From contig NZ_KQ976354.1 of NCBI RefSeq assembly GCF_000346485.2, positions 11,568,039-11,632,038 on the forward strand: 64,000 nucleotides of DNA. Reading direction: 5' to 3'. A program made the translations under genes and the position numbers. A model generated the notes under the pieces. That model had not been told where the DNA came from, did no database searches, and saw only the letters and a list, made by a program, of their open reading frames with translations. Origin of the DNA: Scytonema hofmannii PCC 7110. Lineage in GTDB: Bacteria > Cyanobacteriota > Cyanobacteriia > Cyanobacteriales > Nostocaceae. Below, piece by piece: positions 53,935 through 62,235 of this stretch. Numbering within the stretch: the first letter of the stretch is position 1; every line of letters starts with the position of its first letter.

Positions 53935-54465
53935 CTAAGTTCTATCTATTTCCTCTGACAAGAACGATTCTTTTAGAAGATGCTTCTCATAAACGATTTC
54001 ATAGGGTTGATACCCTGCTTTACGGTAGAACATTGCGGCTCTTTCATTGCTATATAACAAACCGACTCTGACAACTTCTAACTTTAAATTGATGAACCAA
54101 TTCTCAGCCGCTTTCATCAGTGCAGCACCTACTCCTCGTTCTCGCGTCGTTGCTAAAACGTATAAATCGGATATGTAACCGTATTTTCGCTCCCGCTCGA
54201 CAATATGCAAGTCACCTTCATCAAGTTCTTCTACAAAACAGACTACAAAACCAATGATTCTCTCGTTGGACTGGGCTACATAAATCTGACCATCTTGCTT
54301 CTTAACAATTTCTTCGAGATAAGCAAAATGTCCATTCCCAATTTGAGAACCTGATGGTCTGTTAGGATGAAATTCAGATTCAACATCTTGAAGCAATTCC
54401 ATTAATATGACCAGAATCGGACGATCTTGAGGCTCGGCAGTGCGAATTGTAAAATCAGATGGCAT
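53935..54465 (-). CDS. GNAT family N-acetyltransferase
   Basis: A 176-aa protein with the GNAT fold: N-terminal FTIRTAEPQDRPILVILMEL, a central GFVVCFVEE strand, the motif A region YVLATTRERGVGAALMKAA (R-x-x-G-V-G acetyl-CoA loop, about residues 105-120), and the C-terminal NERAAMFYRKAGYQPYE (motif B). It transfers an acetyl group from acetyl-CoA to an amine on a small molecule or protein; the substrate is unknown. No obvious partner; neighbours are debris. Confidence 0.92.
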   Translation of the reverse strand: MPSDFTIRTAEPQDRPILVILMELLQDVESEFHPNRPSGSQIGNGHFAYLEEIVKKQDGQIYVAQSNERIIGFVVCFVEELDEGDLHIVERERKYGYISDLYVLATTRERGVGAALMKAAENWFINLKLEVVRVGLLYSNERAAMFYRKAGYQPYEIVYEKHLLKESFLSEEIDRT

Positions 54466-54572
54466 AAATTAGTATTCCATATCGAATCAAGATTGTACCC
54501 ATCAATTTACAATGTGGTATGTGAAAAGATGACAGTCAAAATATAGTGAAGCGTTTCTTCGCGATTGTCTAA

Positions 54573-54663
54573 TGGCAAGTGGTAAGTTTTATCTGGCTCT
54601 AAAGGAGAAATATCTTCTTTGGTATCCAGTTCTTCGGCTAGGATACGGATTAACTTCAGCTTT
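54573..54663 (-). pseudogene. fragment copy of the antitoxin-like gene at 61888
   Basis: Ninety-one bases nearly identical to 61951-62041 (few mismatches), encoding KLIRILAEELDTKEDISPLE. Both flanks differ from the full copy, so the start and the end of the gene are missing here. Confidence 0.82.
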
Positions 54664-54911
54664 AGGCTATAGAAACAAAGATTTATCCAAACTGTATTGA
54701 CATACCGTGGAGATGGATAGTTCACCGACACTCGCGACTCATGACTAACTGTCCATTAGCCAGTCGATACACACCTTCTGGTTCAACAATGCGATCGCCT
54801 GTAAAATACTGAATCTGCCAAGCGAAGACTCTATGGTCTTATTACTCCTTTGATAATTGTAAGCTAACTACCTAGAAGGTATGTACGAACACCCCACCCG
54901 GTCGATTTTCT

Positions 54912-55187
54912 TCAGCCAACTAGAGCGCCGGTACAGTAGTCAAAATGGGGGCAAAAAACCCGGTTCCTGTGGTCAAGCTTAATATCTCGTATGCGTATAG
55001 ACGCGCTATGGGGTGTCTCTACAAAGAAACCGGATTTTTGTGATTTCTGTACTGGTGCTCTAGGAGTGCTAATACTAAAAGTATCTTTAAACCAACCTCC
55101 TCCTACAATTCCCTCGAATTCTAATTGAAAAAATTCAATTAATTCACTTTCGGTAGCTTGTAAGTTATTGATTTGGATGTTAGCCAT
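54912..55187 (-). CDS. putative double-glycine leader peptide precursor
   Basis: A 91-aa ORF with a GGAG ribosome site. MANIQINNLQATESELIEFF then LEFEGIVGGG resembles cyanobacterial bacteriocin/RiPP precursors with a helical leader and GG cleavage motif (residues about 28-31). WFKDTFSISTPRAP follows. The last 45 or so residues come from a repeat-like sequence containing ACCCGGTTCC and AAAGAAACCGGATTTT (54956-55039), so the natural C-terminus was probably lost. No modifying enzyme or PCAT-type transporter is nearby. Could instead be a chance short frame. Confidence 0.55.
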   Translation of the reverse strand: MANIQINNLQATESELIEFFQLEFEGIVGGGWFKDTFSISTPRAPVQKSQKSGFFVETPHSASIRIRDIKLDHRNRVFCPHFDYCTGALVG

Positions 55188-55899
55188 TGTTGAATATTCT
55201 CCAAAAAAGGTTTTTGTCTGTTTTTGAATTCGGCTTACTCTTGCCTCTTTCCATGACTATACTCTCTAATTTTCTTAGTGTTTTCAATAGATTTTCAATA
55301 AAGAATGTTGTTTATACCTAAATTTAGAGGAACCTAATTCTTTTTATTCAATCAATTACGCTTTCGGAATCTAAATTTATAAATAAAGTTATCTTTTTTT
55401 GAATCAAAATTACTACATTTAAGCTCTATTTTGTAATTAAATACCTCATTTACTCGCTGATAACCAAGAACCCCAGTTTCTTTGAAACTGAGGTTCTGAA
55501 GCTGTTATCATCGCATCCATCAAATTACAATAGAGTTTTCTGCAATCTTAAATGTACGATGATGCACTTATCAATGATAAATCATGCATCTTAACCATCT
55601 TTTATCAATTTTATTAGAGAATAATCTATAACCCTTACCATTATGGACTTTTGCAACAAGGGAAATTAAATGACAATAAGGGAGATGCGTTCACGAAGTG
55701 GCGGCTTCCGCATCGCCAAAAACTTGATTATGTCTATTGTTCAAAAGAGATAAAGTATTTTTATCTAGCCAGAGTGATAGAAGCGGGTTAATCAGCATGA
55801 ATGCTGAAGGAATAATCTCTACACTTTTTTACTCTGTAAGTAGTCAAAATATTACACCAGTTCTTACTGACTAAACAAGGCGTATCAACAGATCCAAAT
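55188..55899. other. gene-free AT-rich stretch with one palindrome
   Basis: No gene seen in 712 bases. A GAAACCC-family hairpin (AAGAACCCCAGTTTCTTTG / GAAACTGAGGTTCTGAA) lies at 55466-55500. The segment around 55690-55725 (GGCGGCTTCCGCATCGCC) is repeat-like. The remainder is AT-rich and unremarkable. Confidence 0.6.
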
Positions 55900-56301
55900 T
55901 TAAATCTCTTTACAGATCTCTCTTAAACGAGCGGCTGTAAGCGTTAGTCCTTGTTGTTTCAACGTTTCTAAAGACTCTTCCACTGTTTTAGGAGGATTTT
56001 TAAGAGTCTTTCTTTGTCTTTGAGCCGTTTCACAAACTACTGTAAAATTTTGGTTAAGCAAGTTAAGGAGAAAATTATCTGGGGACTGCGCTTCAATTCG
56101 ATATAAATTTAAAACTTTTGCCGGAAAATCACTTAAATTAAATGTAATAATAATATTAGCACGGCAATGAATTGCGGCGGCGAGGATGTGCCTGTCATCA
56201 GGATCGGAAAGTTGTAAATCAGGAATAATTGATTCATAACCTGTGACTAGACAGTTTGGGACACTACTATTCATCGCTAGGAAAAGTATTAAAGAAGACA
56301 A
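55900..56301 (-). pseudogene. PIN-domain protein, 5'-truncated
   Basis: From about MNSSVPNCLVTGYESIIPD (56274) the frame encodes the C-terminal two thirds of a PIN protein: LQLSDPDDRHILAAAIHCRA (conserved acidic DPDDRH) and IIITFNLSDFPAKVL. A C-terminal tail LTLTAARLREICKEI completes it. The first part of the PIN fold, with its first catalytic Asp, is absent; the nine codons before MNSS look like random sequence. Likely an inactive VapC-type toxin remnant. No antitoxin lies upstream. Confidence 0.72.
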
Positions 56302-56358
56302 TTAAAAAAATCATCTAAAATAGAAAGAGAACACTAAGAAAAGCTGTGAATTTCAGGT

Positions 56359-59300
56359 ATGAAACGGATTGTCCTGGTAGCTGGATTTGAATCGTTCAAC
56401 GCTGACTTATACCGCAAGGCAGCTTTTTTGGCAACCACCCGTGTGGATGAGTTGGATATTCGGGTGTTTAGCGATCGCGACATAACCACAAAGCGTACTG
56501 AGGTAGAAGCAGCCCTAAAAGATGCTGATGTCTTTTTTGGTAGTTTGCTGTTCGATTATGACCAAGTACTCTGGTTGCGCGATCGCATCTCTGGTATCCC
56601 CATCCGCTTGGTGTTTGAATCAGCATTAGAATTAATGAGTTTAACTAAACTGGGTGCATTTGCCATTGGGGATAAGCCTAAAGGAATGCCTAAGCCAGTA
56701 AAGTTCATCCTGGACAAATTTAGTAATGGACGAGAAGAAGACAAGCTAGCAGGTTACATTAGTTTTTTAAAAATAGGACCAAAGTTATTAAAATTTGTGC
56801 CAGTACAAAAAGTACAAGATTTACGTAACTGGCTAATTATATATGGATATTGGAATGCAGGCGGACCTGAGAACGTCGCGGCTTTATTTTGGACATTAGC
56901 AGAAAAATACTTAGGTTTGAAAGTTGGGGATATTCCCGCACCAGTGGAAACCCCAAATATGGGACTACTCCATCCCGACTACGCTGGTTATTTTGAATCA
57001 CCCCGTCAGTATTTGGAGTGGTATCAGAGTGAGGGAATAGGGAATAGGGAATGGGGAATAGGGGAAATTCCTACTCCCTACTCCCCACTCCCCATTGCCC
57101 CTTATCCCCAGAGGGGGCCCCGAGTTCCCCACTCCCCAATTGTTGGAATTCTTCTATACCGCAAACACGTTGTTACAAAACAACCTTACATTCCTCAACT
57201 GATCCGCCGTTTTGAAGAAGCAGGTTTAATACCTTTACCTATCTTTATTAATGGTGTAGAAGGTCATGTCGCAGTGCGGGATTGGATGACAACCGATTAC
57301 GAAAGCCAAGCGAGACAACAAGGACACGTAGAAACTCTCTCCCTTTCTCCGGAAGCAGTTCAAGTCGATGCGATCGTTTCCACAATTGGCTTTCCCCTAG
57401 TTGGCGGTCCCGCAGGTTCCATGGAAGCTGGGCGTCAAGTGGATGTAGCAAAACGCATCCTCAGTGCTAAAAATGTACCCTATATTGTCGCTGCACCGTT
57501 ACTGATTCAAGATATTCACTCGTGGACGCGACAAGGTGTTGGGGGATTGCAAAGTGTTGTTTTATATGCTTTACCAGAATTAGATGGAGCAATTGATACT
57601 GTTCCCCTCGGTGGGTTAGTAGGAGAAAATATTTATTTAGTTCCAGAAAGAGTACAGCGACTCATCGGGAGAGTGAAAAGTTGGATTCATCTCCGACAAA
57701 AACCAGTGTCTGAAAGAAAGATTGCAATTATTCTCTACGGTTTTCCTCCTGGATATGGTGCTGTGGGAACAGCTGCATTGTTAAATGTACCGCGCAGTCT
57801 TTTGAAGTTTCTTTATGCGCTGAGAGAACAAGGTTATACCGTTGGAGATTTGCCTGAAGATGGGGAAGAGTTGATTCGCTTGGTGAAAGAGTCAGATGAA
57901 GATTTTGTTGAAAAAACTCAAGTGACAGTGAATGTTAGGAAGTTAGAAAAATGGTTGGGATATCTCCGCACATCCCGGATTGAGAAACAATGGAAATCTC
58001 TGACGGGAACAGGTATTAAAACTTATGGTGATGAGTTTCACATTGGTGGTGTTTGGCTGGGAAATGTTTGGATAGGCGTACAGCCACCGTTGGGATTACA
58101 AGGTGACCCCATGCGGTTGATGTTTGAACGGGATTTAACGCCTCATCCTCAGTATGCTGCTTTTTACAAATGGTTGCAAAATGAGTTTCAAGCTGATGCT
58201 GTGGTTCATTTTGGCATGCACGGTACTGTAGAATGGTTGCCCGGATCTCCTTTGGGGAATACGGGTTATTCTTGGTCTGATATTTTGTTGGGAGATTTGC
58301 CGAATCTCTATATATATGCGGCGAATAATCCTTCGGAATCTATTTTGGCGAAGCGTCGCGGTTATGGGACGATCGTTTCTCACAATGTACCTCCTTATGG
58401 TCGTGCGGGGTTGTATAAGGAGTTGGTGGCGTTGCGGGATTTGATTTCGGAGTATCGAGAAGATCGGGAAAAGAATTATCTGCTGAAGGAGGCAATTTGT
58501 AAGAAGATTCTGGATGCGGGTTTGGATGCGGATTGTCCTTTTGAGGATGCTAAACGTTTGGGAATAAGTTTTAGTGTCGAGAATGTTCGGATGTTTAGCG
58601 ATCGCGTTTTTAATGATTATCTTGTCAAGTTGTATGAGTATTTGCAGGTTTTGGAGTATCGGTTGTTCTCTTCTGGGTTGCACGTTTTGGGGGATGCGCC
58701 TGGGGAGGAGGAGTTAGCTGCGTATTTGGAGGCTTATTTTGGGAATGAACCGCAAAGACGCAAAGAGCGCGAAGAGGAAGAGGAGGGGTTGATTAGAGGG
58801 TTGTTGGGTCAAACGACTGATGAGTTGACGAATTTGTTGCGGGGTTTAAATGGAGAGTTTATTCTTCCTGCGCCTGGGGGGGATTTGTTGCGGGATGGTG
58901 CTGGTGTTTTACCAACGGGTAGGAATATTCATGCTTTAGATCCTTATAGAATGCCTTCTCCTGCGGCTTTTGAGCGAGGACGGGAAATTGGGCAAAAAAT
59001 TATTGCTCAGCATTTGCAAGAACATGGGGTGTATCCGGAGACTGTGGCGGTGATGTTATGGGGTTTGGATGCGATTAAGACTAAGGGGGAATCTTTGGGG
59101 ATTCTTTTGGAGTTGGTGGGTGCGGAACCGGTGAAGGAGGGTACGGGGCGAATTGTGCGGTATGAGTTGAAGTCTTTGGCGGAGGTGGGACATCCCCGCA
59201 TTGATGTTTTGGCTAATTTGTCGGGAATTTTTCGGGATAGTTTTGTCAATATTATTGAGTTGTTGGACGATTTGTTTCTTCGGGCGGCTGAGGCTGAGGA

Positions 59301-60093
59301 ACCTGAGGAGCAAAATTTTATTAGAAAGCATGCTCTTGCGTTGAAGGCGCAAGGGGTGGAGAATGCATCAGCAAGGTTATTTTCTAATCCATCTGGTGAT
59401 TTTGGTTCTTTGGTAAATGACCGGGTGGTTGATGGTAATTGGGAATCTGGGGATGAGTTGGGGGATACTTGGAAGGGTCGCAATGTGTTTAGTTATGGGA
59501 GACAGGATAAGGGTCAAGCTAGACCGGAGGTTTTGACTCAGCTTTTGCAGAGTACCAGTCGCATTGTTCAAGAAATTGATTCTGTGGAATATGGTTTGAC
59601 GGATATTCAGGAGTACTATGCCAATACGGGGGGTTTGAAGAAAGCTGCAGAACAACAGCGCGGTAAGAAGGTGACAACGAGTTTTGTGGAGAGTTTCTCG
59701 AAGGATACCACACCTCGGAGTTTGGATGATTTGTTGAGGATGGAGTATCGGACTAAGTTGCTGAATCCCAAATGGGCGGAAGCAATGGCGAGTCAGGGTT
59801 CGGGGGGTGCTTATGAGATTTCGCAACGGATGACGGCGCTGATTGGTTGGGGCGGTACTGCGGATTTTACGGATGGTTGGGTATATGACCAAGCTGCTGA
59901 TACTTATGCTTTAGATGGGGAGATGGCAGAGAAATTGCGTCAGGCAAATCCGGAAGCGTTCCGCAATATTGTAGCAAGGATGTTGGAGGCAAATGGACGG
60001 GGTTTCTGGCAACCTAGCGAGGAGAAGTTGCAGAAGTTACGCGAGTTGTATGAGTTGACAGATGAGGAATTGGAGGGGGTGAGGCGTGGCTGA
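56359..60093 (+). CDS. cobN: CobN/ChlH-family large metal chelatase subunit
   Basis: A 1244-aa protein lacking the cyanobacterial ChlH N-terminus but sharing the core: WIGVQPPLGLQGDPMRLMFE, VVHFGMHGTVEWLPGSPLGN, YIYAANNPSESILAKRRGYG, LPAPGGDLLRDGAGVLPTGR, GHPRIDVLANLSGIFRDSF and the C-terminal RTKLLNPKWAEAM. This paralogue is usually annotated as the cobaltochelatase large subunit CobN, sometimes as MgCh subunit H; it binds the tetrapyrrole and takes metal with ATP-driven ChlI/ChlD. Two noncoding-type repeats are inserted in frame, at residues about 225-260 and 797-809. A 144-base copy of part of the gene lies at 61317. Confidence 0.85.
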   Translation: MKRIVLVAGFESFNADLYRKAAFLATTRVDELDIRVFSDRDITTKRTEVEAALKDADVFFGSLLFDYDQVLWLRDRISGIPIRLVFESALELMSLTKLGAFAIGDKPKGMPKPVKFILDKFSNGREEDKLAGYISFLKIGPKLLKFVPVQKVQDLRNWLIIYGYWNAGGPENVAALFWTLAEKYLGLKVGDIPAPVETPNMGLLHPDYAGYFESPRQYLEWYQSEGIGNREWGIGEIPTPYSPLPIAPYPQRGPRVPHSPIVGILLYRKHVVTKQPYIPQLIRRFEEAGLIPLPIFINGVEGHVAVRDWMTTDYESQARQQGHVETLSLSPEAVQVDAIVSTIGFPLVGGPAGSMEAGRQVDVAKRILSAKNVPYIVAAPLLIQDIHSWTRQGVGGLQSVVLYALPELDGAIDTVPLGGLVGENIYLVPERVQRLIGRVKSWIHLRQKPVSERKIAIILYGFPPGYGAVGTAALLNVPRSLLKFLYALREQGYTVGDLPEDGEELIRLVKESDEDFVEKTQVTVNVRKLEKWLGYLRTSRIEKQWKSLTGTGIKTYGDEFHIGGVWLGNVWIGVQPPLGLQGDPMRLMFERDLTPHPQYAAFYKWLQNEFQADAVVHFGMHGTVEWLPGSPLGNTGYSWSDILLGDLPNLYIYAANNPSESILAKRRGYGTIVSHNVPPYGRAGLYKELVALRDLISEYREDREKNYLLKEAICKKILDAGLDADCPFEDAKRLGISFSVENVRMFSDRVFNDYLVKLYEYLQVLEYRLFSSGLHVLGDAPGEEELAAYLEAYFGNEPQRRKEREEEEEGLIRGLLGQTTDELTNLLRGLNGEFILPAPGGDLLRDGAGVLPTGRNIHALDPYRMPSPAAFERGREIGQKIIAQHLQEHGVYPETVAVMLWGLDAIKTKGESLGILLELVGAEPVKEGTGRIVRYELKSLAEVGHPRIDVLANLSGIFRDSFVNIIELLDDLFLRAAEAEEPEEQNFIRKHALALKAQGVENASARLFSNPSGDFGSLVNDRVVDGNWESGDELGDTWKGRNVFSYGRQDKGQARPEVLTQLLQSTSRIVQEIDSVEYGLTDIQEYYANTGGLKKAAEQQRGKKVTTSFVESFSKDTTPRSLDDLLRMEYRTKLLNPKWAEAMASQGSGGAYEISQRMTALIGWGGTADFTDGWVYDQAADTYALDGEMAEKLRQANPEAFRNIVARMLEANGRGFWQPSEEKLQKLRELYELTDEELEGVRRG
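57029..57141. repeat. dispersed repeat inserted in frame in the chelatase gene
   Basis: GAGGGAATAGGGAATAGGG units then CCCTACTCCCCACTCCCC, ending in CCAGAGGGGGCCCCGAG. It encodes low-complexity IGNREWGIGEIPTP and YSPLPIAPYPQRG between YLEWYQ and VGILLYRK, which are normally close. Related C-rich sequence at about 4168-4215 and 14600-14630. Confidence 0.85.
58750..58785. repeat. second small repeat in frame in the chelatase gene
   Basis: CCGCAAAGACGCAAAGAGCG then CGAAGAGGAAGAGG encodes PQRRKEREEEEEG, a charged linker. The 'ACGCAAAGAGCGCGAAG' string is typical of intergenic cyanobacterial repeats. Confidence 0.6.
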
Positions 60094-60299
60094 GTAAAAT
60101 TCGCTCTGGCGGGAAGATAACGAAGGAAGAACTTTTTGCGTTCTATCCGCTTGGGGATCAACAAGCAGCTTTCAAAGCTTCGTTGCGAGACAAGATCGCC
60201 TCTACATCTAAGCAGATCGATCCTAAAACTGGAAAGCCTTACTTGGGGGAACGCTTAATTGAACGAGTAGCACAGAAACATTTTGGAGGGGATTGGTAA
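60066..60299 (+). other. open frame without a normal start, 60-70 codons
   Basis: Overlaps the chelatase 3' end in another frame and ends at TAA 60299. It reads WLSKIRSGGKITKEELFAFY, PLGDQQAAFKASLRDKIAS and KPYLGERLIERVAQKHFGGDW-like sequence, which looks protein-like. There is no ATG, GTG or TTG before the conserved-looking part, so it may be the 3' remnant of a gene cut off at its start. Family not recognised. Confidence 0.4.
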
Positions 60300-60343
60300 T
60301 GGATTGTAATGTAAGCTGATACTTTGAGCGAGGTGATTTACAG

Positions 60344-60691
60344 CTAGATATATCGAACTTGATTTTGCATCTTGTCTGCTGTCACTTGATTGAGAATTAC
60401 CAGCAAACGTTTTGCAATTTCTTGAGGTGAGCGACGAACAGCAAAAATTACACCATAATGCATCTGACTTGAATCAAAATACATCTGCACGAGTTCTTCA
60501 AAATCTATTCTATTGTGAGTGATTAGCGTTCTTGCTTGACTCACAGCATAGGCAAATTGCTCTGCATCCGTTGCATGGAGTTGTCCTGCATCTCGTGCAG
60601 TAATCGCATCAAAACCTCTCGCTTTAAGCACTTCAGCTATTAAGACATTAACATCTTCATCTAAGTACAAACTAATAAAAAGACTACTCAT
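60344..60691 (-). CDS. DUF5615 PIN-like toxin
   Basis: A 115-aa protein: ISLYLDEDVNVLIAEVLKAR with the early acidic residues, GFDAITARDAGQLHATDAEQ and TLITHNRIDFEELVQ, the compact PIN-like fold of DUF5615 family toxins. It is predicted to be an RNase inhibited by the partner DUF433 protein. Its ATG overlaps the stop of that gene by four bases (ATGA). All expected acidic residues are present, so the pair may be intact. Confidence 0.88.
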   Translation of the reverse strand: MSSLFISLYLDEDVNVLIAEVLKARGFDAITARDAGQLHATDAEQFAYAVSQARTLITHNRIDFEELVQMYFDSSQMHYGVIFAVRRSPQEIAKRLLVILNQVTADKMQNQVRYI

Positions 60692-60969
60692 ATATCTCTA
60701 AGCAATGGATCGATTAATTCATCTGAGATATGGTTTCGTTCAATGTAGCTATTAATTTCATCTTGATGATCGCTGTAATAAGTCAATGCGCTAAATACCT
60801 GTCCCAACGTAAGATGAGGCATCCCTTTGGGAATTTCTTCAGGGGAAACACCCATACGCCAAGTTTCGAAAATTGCTCTAACAGGTGTACGGGTTCCCTC
60901 AATAATTGGTTCGCCGCTTAAAATTTCATCATCTCTAACAATATAAAGATATTTTGTTGCTTGAACCAT
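60688..60969 (-). CDS. DUF433 antitoxin
   Basis: A 93-aa product from ATG 60969 with a GGAGAC ribosome site; an upstream in-frame start at 61014 is less likely. Sequence VRDDEILSGEPIIEGTRTPV then AIFETWRMGVSPEEIPKGMP and LTLGQVFSALTYYSDHQ is the DUF433 winged-helix signature. It would bind DNA and repress its operon, and neutralise the DUF5615 toxin encoded next. Translationally coupled through a four-base overlap. Confidence 0.9.
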   Translation of the reverse strand: MVQATKYLYIVRDDEILSGEPIIEGTRTPVRAIFETWRMGVSPEEIPKGMPHLTLGQVFSALTYYSDHQDEINSYIERNHISDELIDPLLRDI

Positions 60970-61316
60970 CGCTGTCTCCAAAACTATCTGTGACTTATTG
61001 TAGCGTTTGCACACTTAACAAACTAGAACACTCAACTATATTGGCACATCTTAAATAGTAAATTAAGTTGTACCAGTTTCTGGGAATAAGCTCAACCCCA
61101 TCCTGTATTCTATCATTAGTGATATATCAGTATAAACACGAAGTTTAACGTCTTTACGAAGCAGGTATTATCAACAAATCGCTTAACTTTAGGGATTATC
61201 CGGAAATTACACTCGAAGTATTGTATTTCTTCACTAGGATTTGTGGATGTATCAAATTATCGGTTTGACAATATACTCGTAAGTAGTATTAAAGGCTTGA
61301 GGGTAATACTTGTAAC

Positions 61317-61460
61317 TATCCGGAGACAGTGGCGGTGATGTTATGGGGTTTGGATGCGATTAAGACTAAAGGGGAATCTTTGGGGATTCTTTTGGAGTTG
61401 GTGGGTGCGGAATCGGTGAAGGAGGGTACGGGGCGGATTGTGCGGTATGAGTTGAAGTGT
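61317..61460 (+). pseudogene. 144-base partial copy of the chelatase gene
   Basis: Matches 59032-59175 with about five substitutions, covering codons 892-939 (YPETVAVMLWGLDAIKTKG, LVGAESVKEGTGRIVRYELK). The copy lies 1.2 kb past the source gene in the same orientation. No further chelatase sequence lies on either side. Confidence 0.93.
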
Positions 61461-61868
61461 TTATTCCTGCCTGGGTTTTACCTCAAATTCCTGTTTGGAG
61501 CGATAAAAGCAAACATCAAATTCTAGAAAAAAGTTTGTTTGTCCAAGTATCAATGGAGCATTGGCACTTTTTACCCAAGCAAACGCTAATCTTACGGGCG
61601 CAAAATCACCTATCTGGGCAATAGCGAACAAAGGCATTGCTGGTTGGTTGCTAAGATTGCCTGCTAATCGAAGAATTGCTTTGCTATCGTCCCAAACTCC
61701 ATCAAGCTGGACACCAATTTCGTAGGGCAAAACGTTAATTGTTGCACCACTATCTACCAAACCAACAACCTCTACCAATCGCTCGTTAATGTGGAGAATC
61801 AACGGAATTCTTGGCAAGCTGTCAAACTCGTTTTGAGATGGATTGGTAGTTGAGTATTTAAAACGCAT
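61461..61868 (-). CDS. retropepsin-like aspartic protease domain protein
   Basis: A 135-aa protein with VVGLVDSGATINVLPYEIG near residue 35-53, where D-S-G-A is the catalytic aspartate loop of retroviral-type pepsins. Then PLFAIAQIGDFAP and APLILGQTNFFLEFDVCF (L-I-L-G-Q flap/hydrophobic-Gly motif). Small bacterial proteins of this type are presumed to work as dimers. It follows the 67-aa gene on the same strand by 19 bases, probably in one operon. Its stop directly abuts the chelatase fragment, so the end may have been changed by that insertion. Confidence 0.82.
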   Translation of the reverse strand: MRFKYSTTNPSQNEFDSLPRIPLILHINERLVEVVGLVDSGATINVLPYEIGVQLDGVWDDSKAILRLAGNLSNQPAMPLFAIAQIGDFAPVRLAFAWVKSANAPLILGQTNFFLEFDVCFYRSKQEFEVKPRQE

Positions 61869-61887
61869 ATGATTGTATTTAATCGCT

Positions 61888-62091
61888 TTATTGAGTTTGC
61901 TCCATTGCTTGCATTAGGAGTTCTCCAACACCAAAGTTATCATAGGGTGTTGGCAAGTCGTAAGTTTTATATGGCTCTAGAGGAGAGATATCTTCTTTGG
62001 TATCCAGTTCTTCAGCTAGGATACGGATTAACTTCAGCTTTTCTTGTGGGGAAAGTTGTTGAATTGCAGGAAGGAGTTCGGTTAAAGTCAT
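61888..62091 (-). CDS. small antitoxin-like protein upstream of retropepsin
   Basis: A 67-aa protein: MTLTELLPAIQQLSPQEKLK, then IRILAEELDTKEDISPLEP and YDLPTPYDNFGVGELLMQAM. The N-terminal helical part and 'YDLPTPYDNFGAG' tail are typical of small cyanobacterial proteins encoded directly before retropepsin-like or toxin genes. Function is not known; a regulator or adaptor is possible. A 91-base partial copy lies at 54573-54663. Confidence 0.75.
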   Translation of the reverse strand: MTLTELLPAIQQLSPQEKLKLIRILAEELDTKEDISPLEPYKTYDLPTPYDNFGVGELLMQAMEQTQ

Positions 62092-62235
62092 TATTCGGTT
62101 GACCGCTATTTTTTCCGCTCGACTTTCTTCTACATCATATCTCAGCGATCGTGTATCTGACTTTCCACATCCCGTGAAAAGTCAGGGTGCGTTAGCACAA
62201 CCGTAACGCACCACCAAGTTCTTTCATCTGTTACG

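Noticed and set aside
58135..58683. 182-codon minus-strand frame opposite the chelatase
   Set aside because: Ile/Arg/Gln-rich product typical of the antisense of a GC-skewed gene; the opposite strand is strongly conserved protein.
61329..61526. 65-codon frame as a small gene
   Set aside because: Its first 44 codons are the copied chelatase fragment, and the rest is the antisense of the retropepsin gene.
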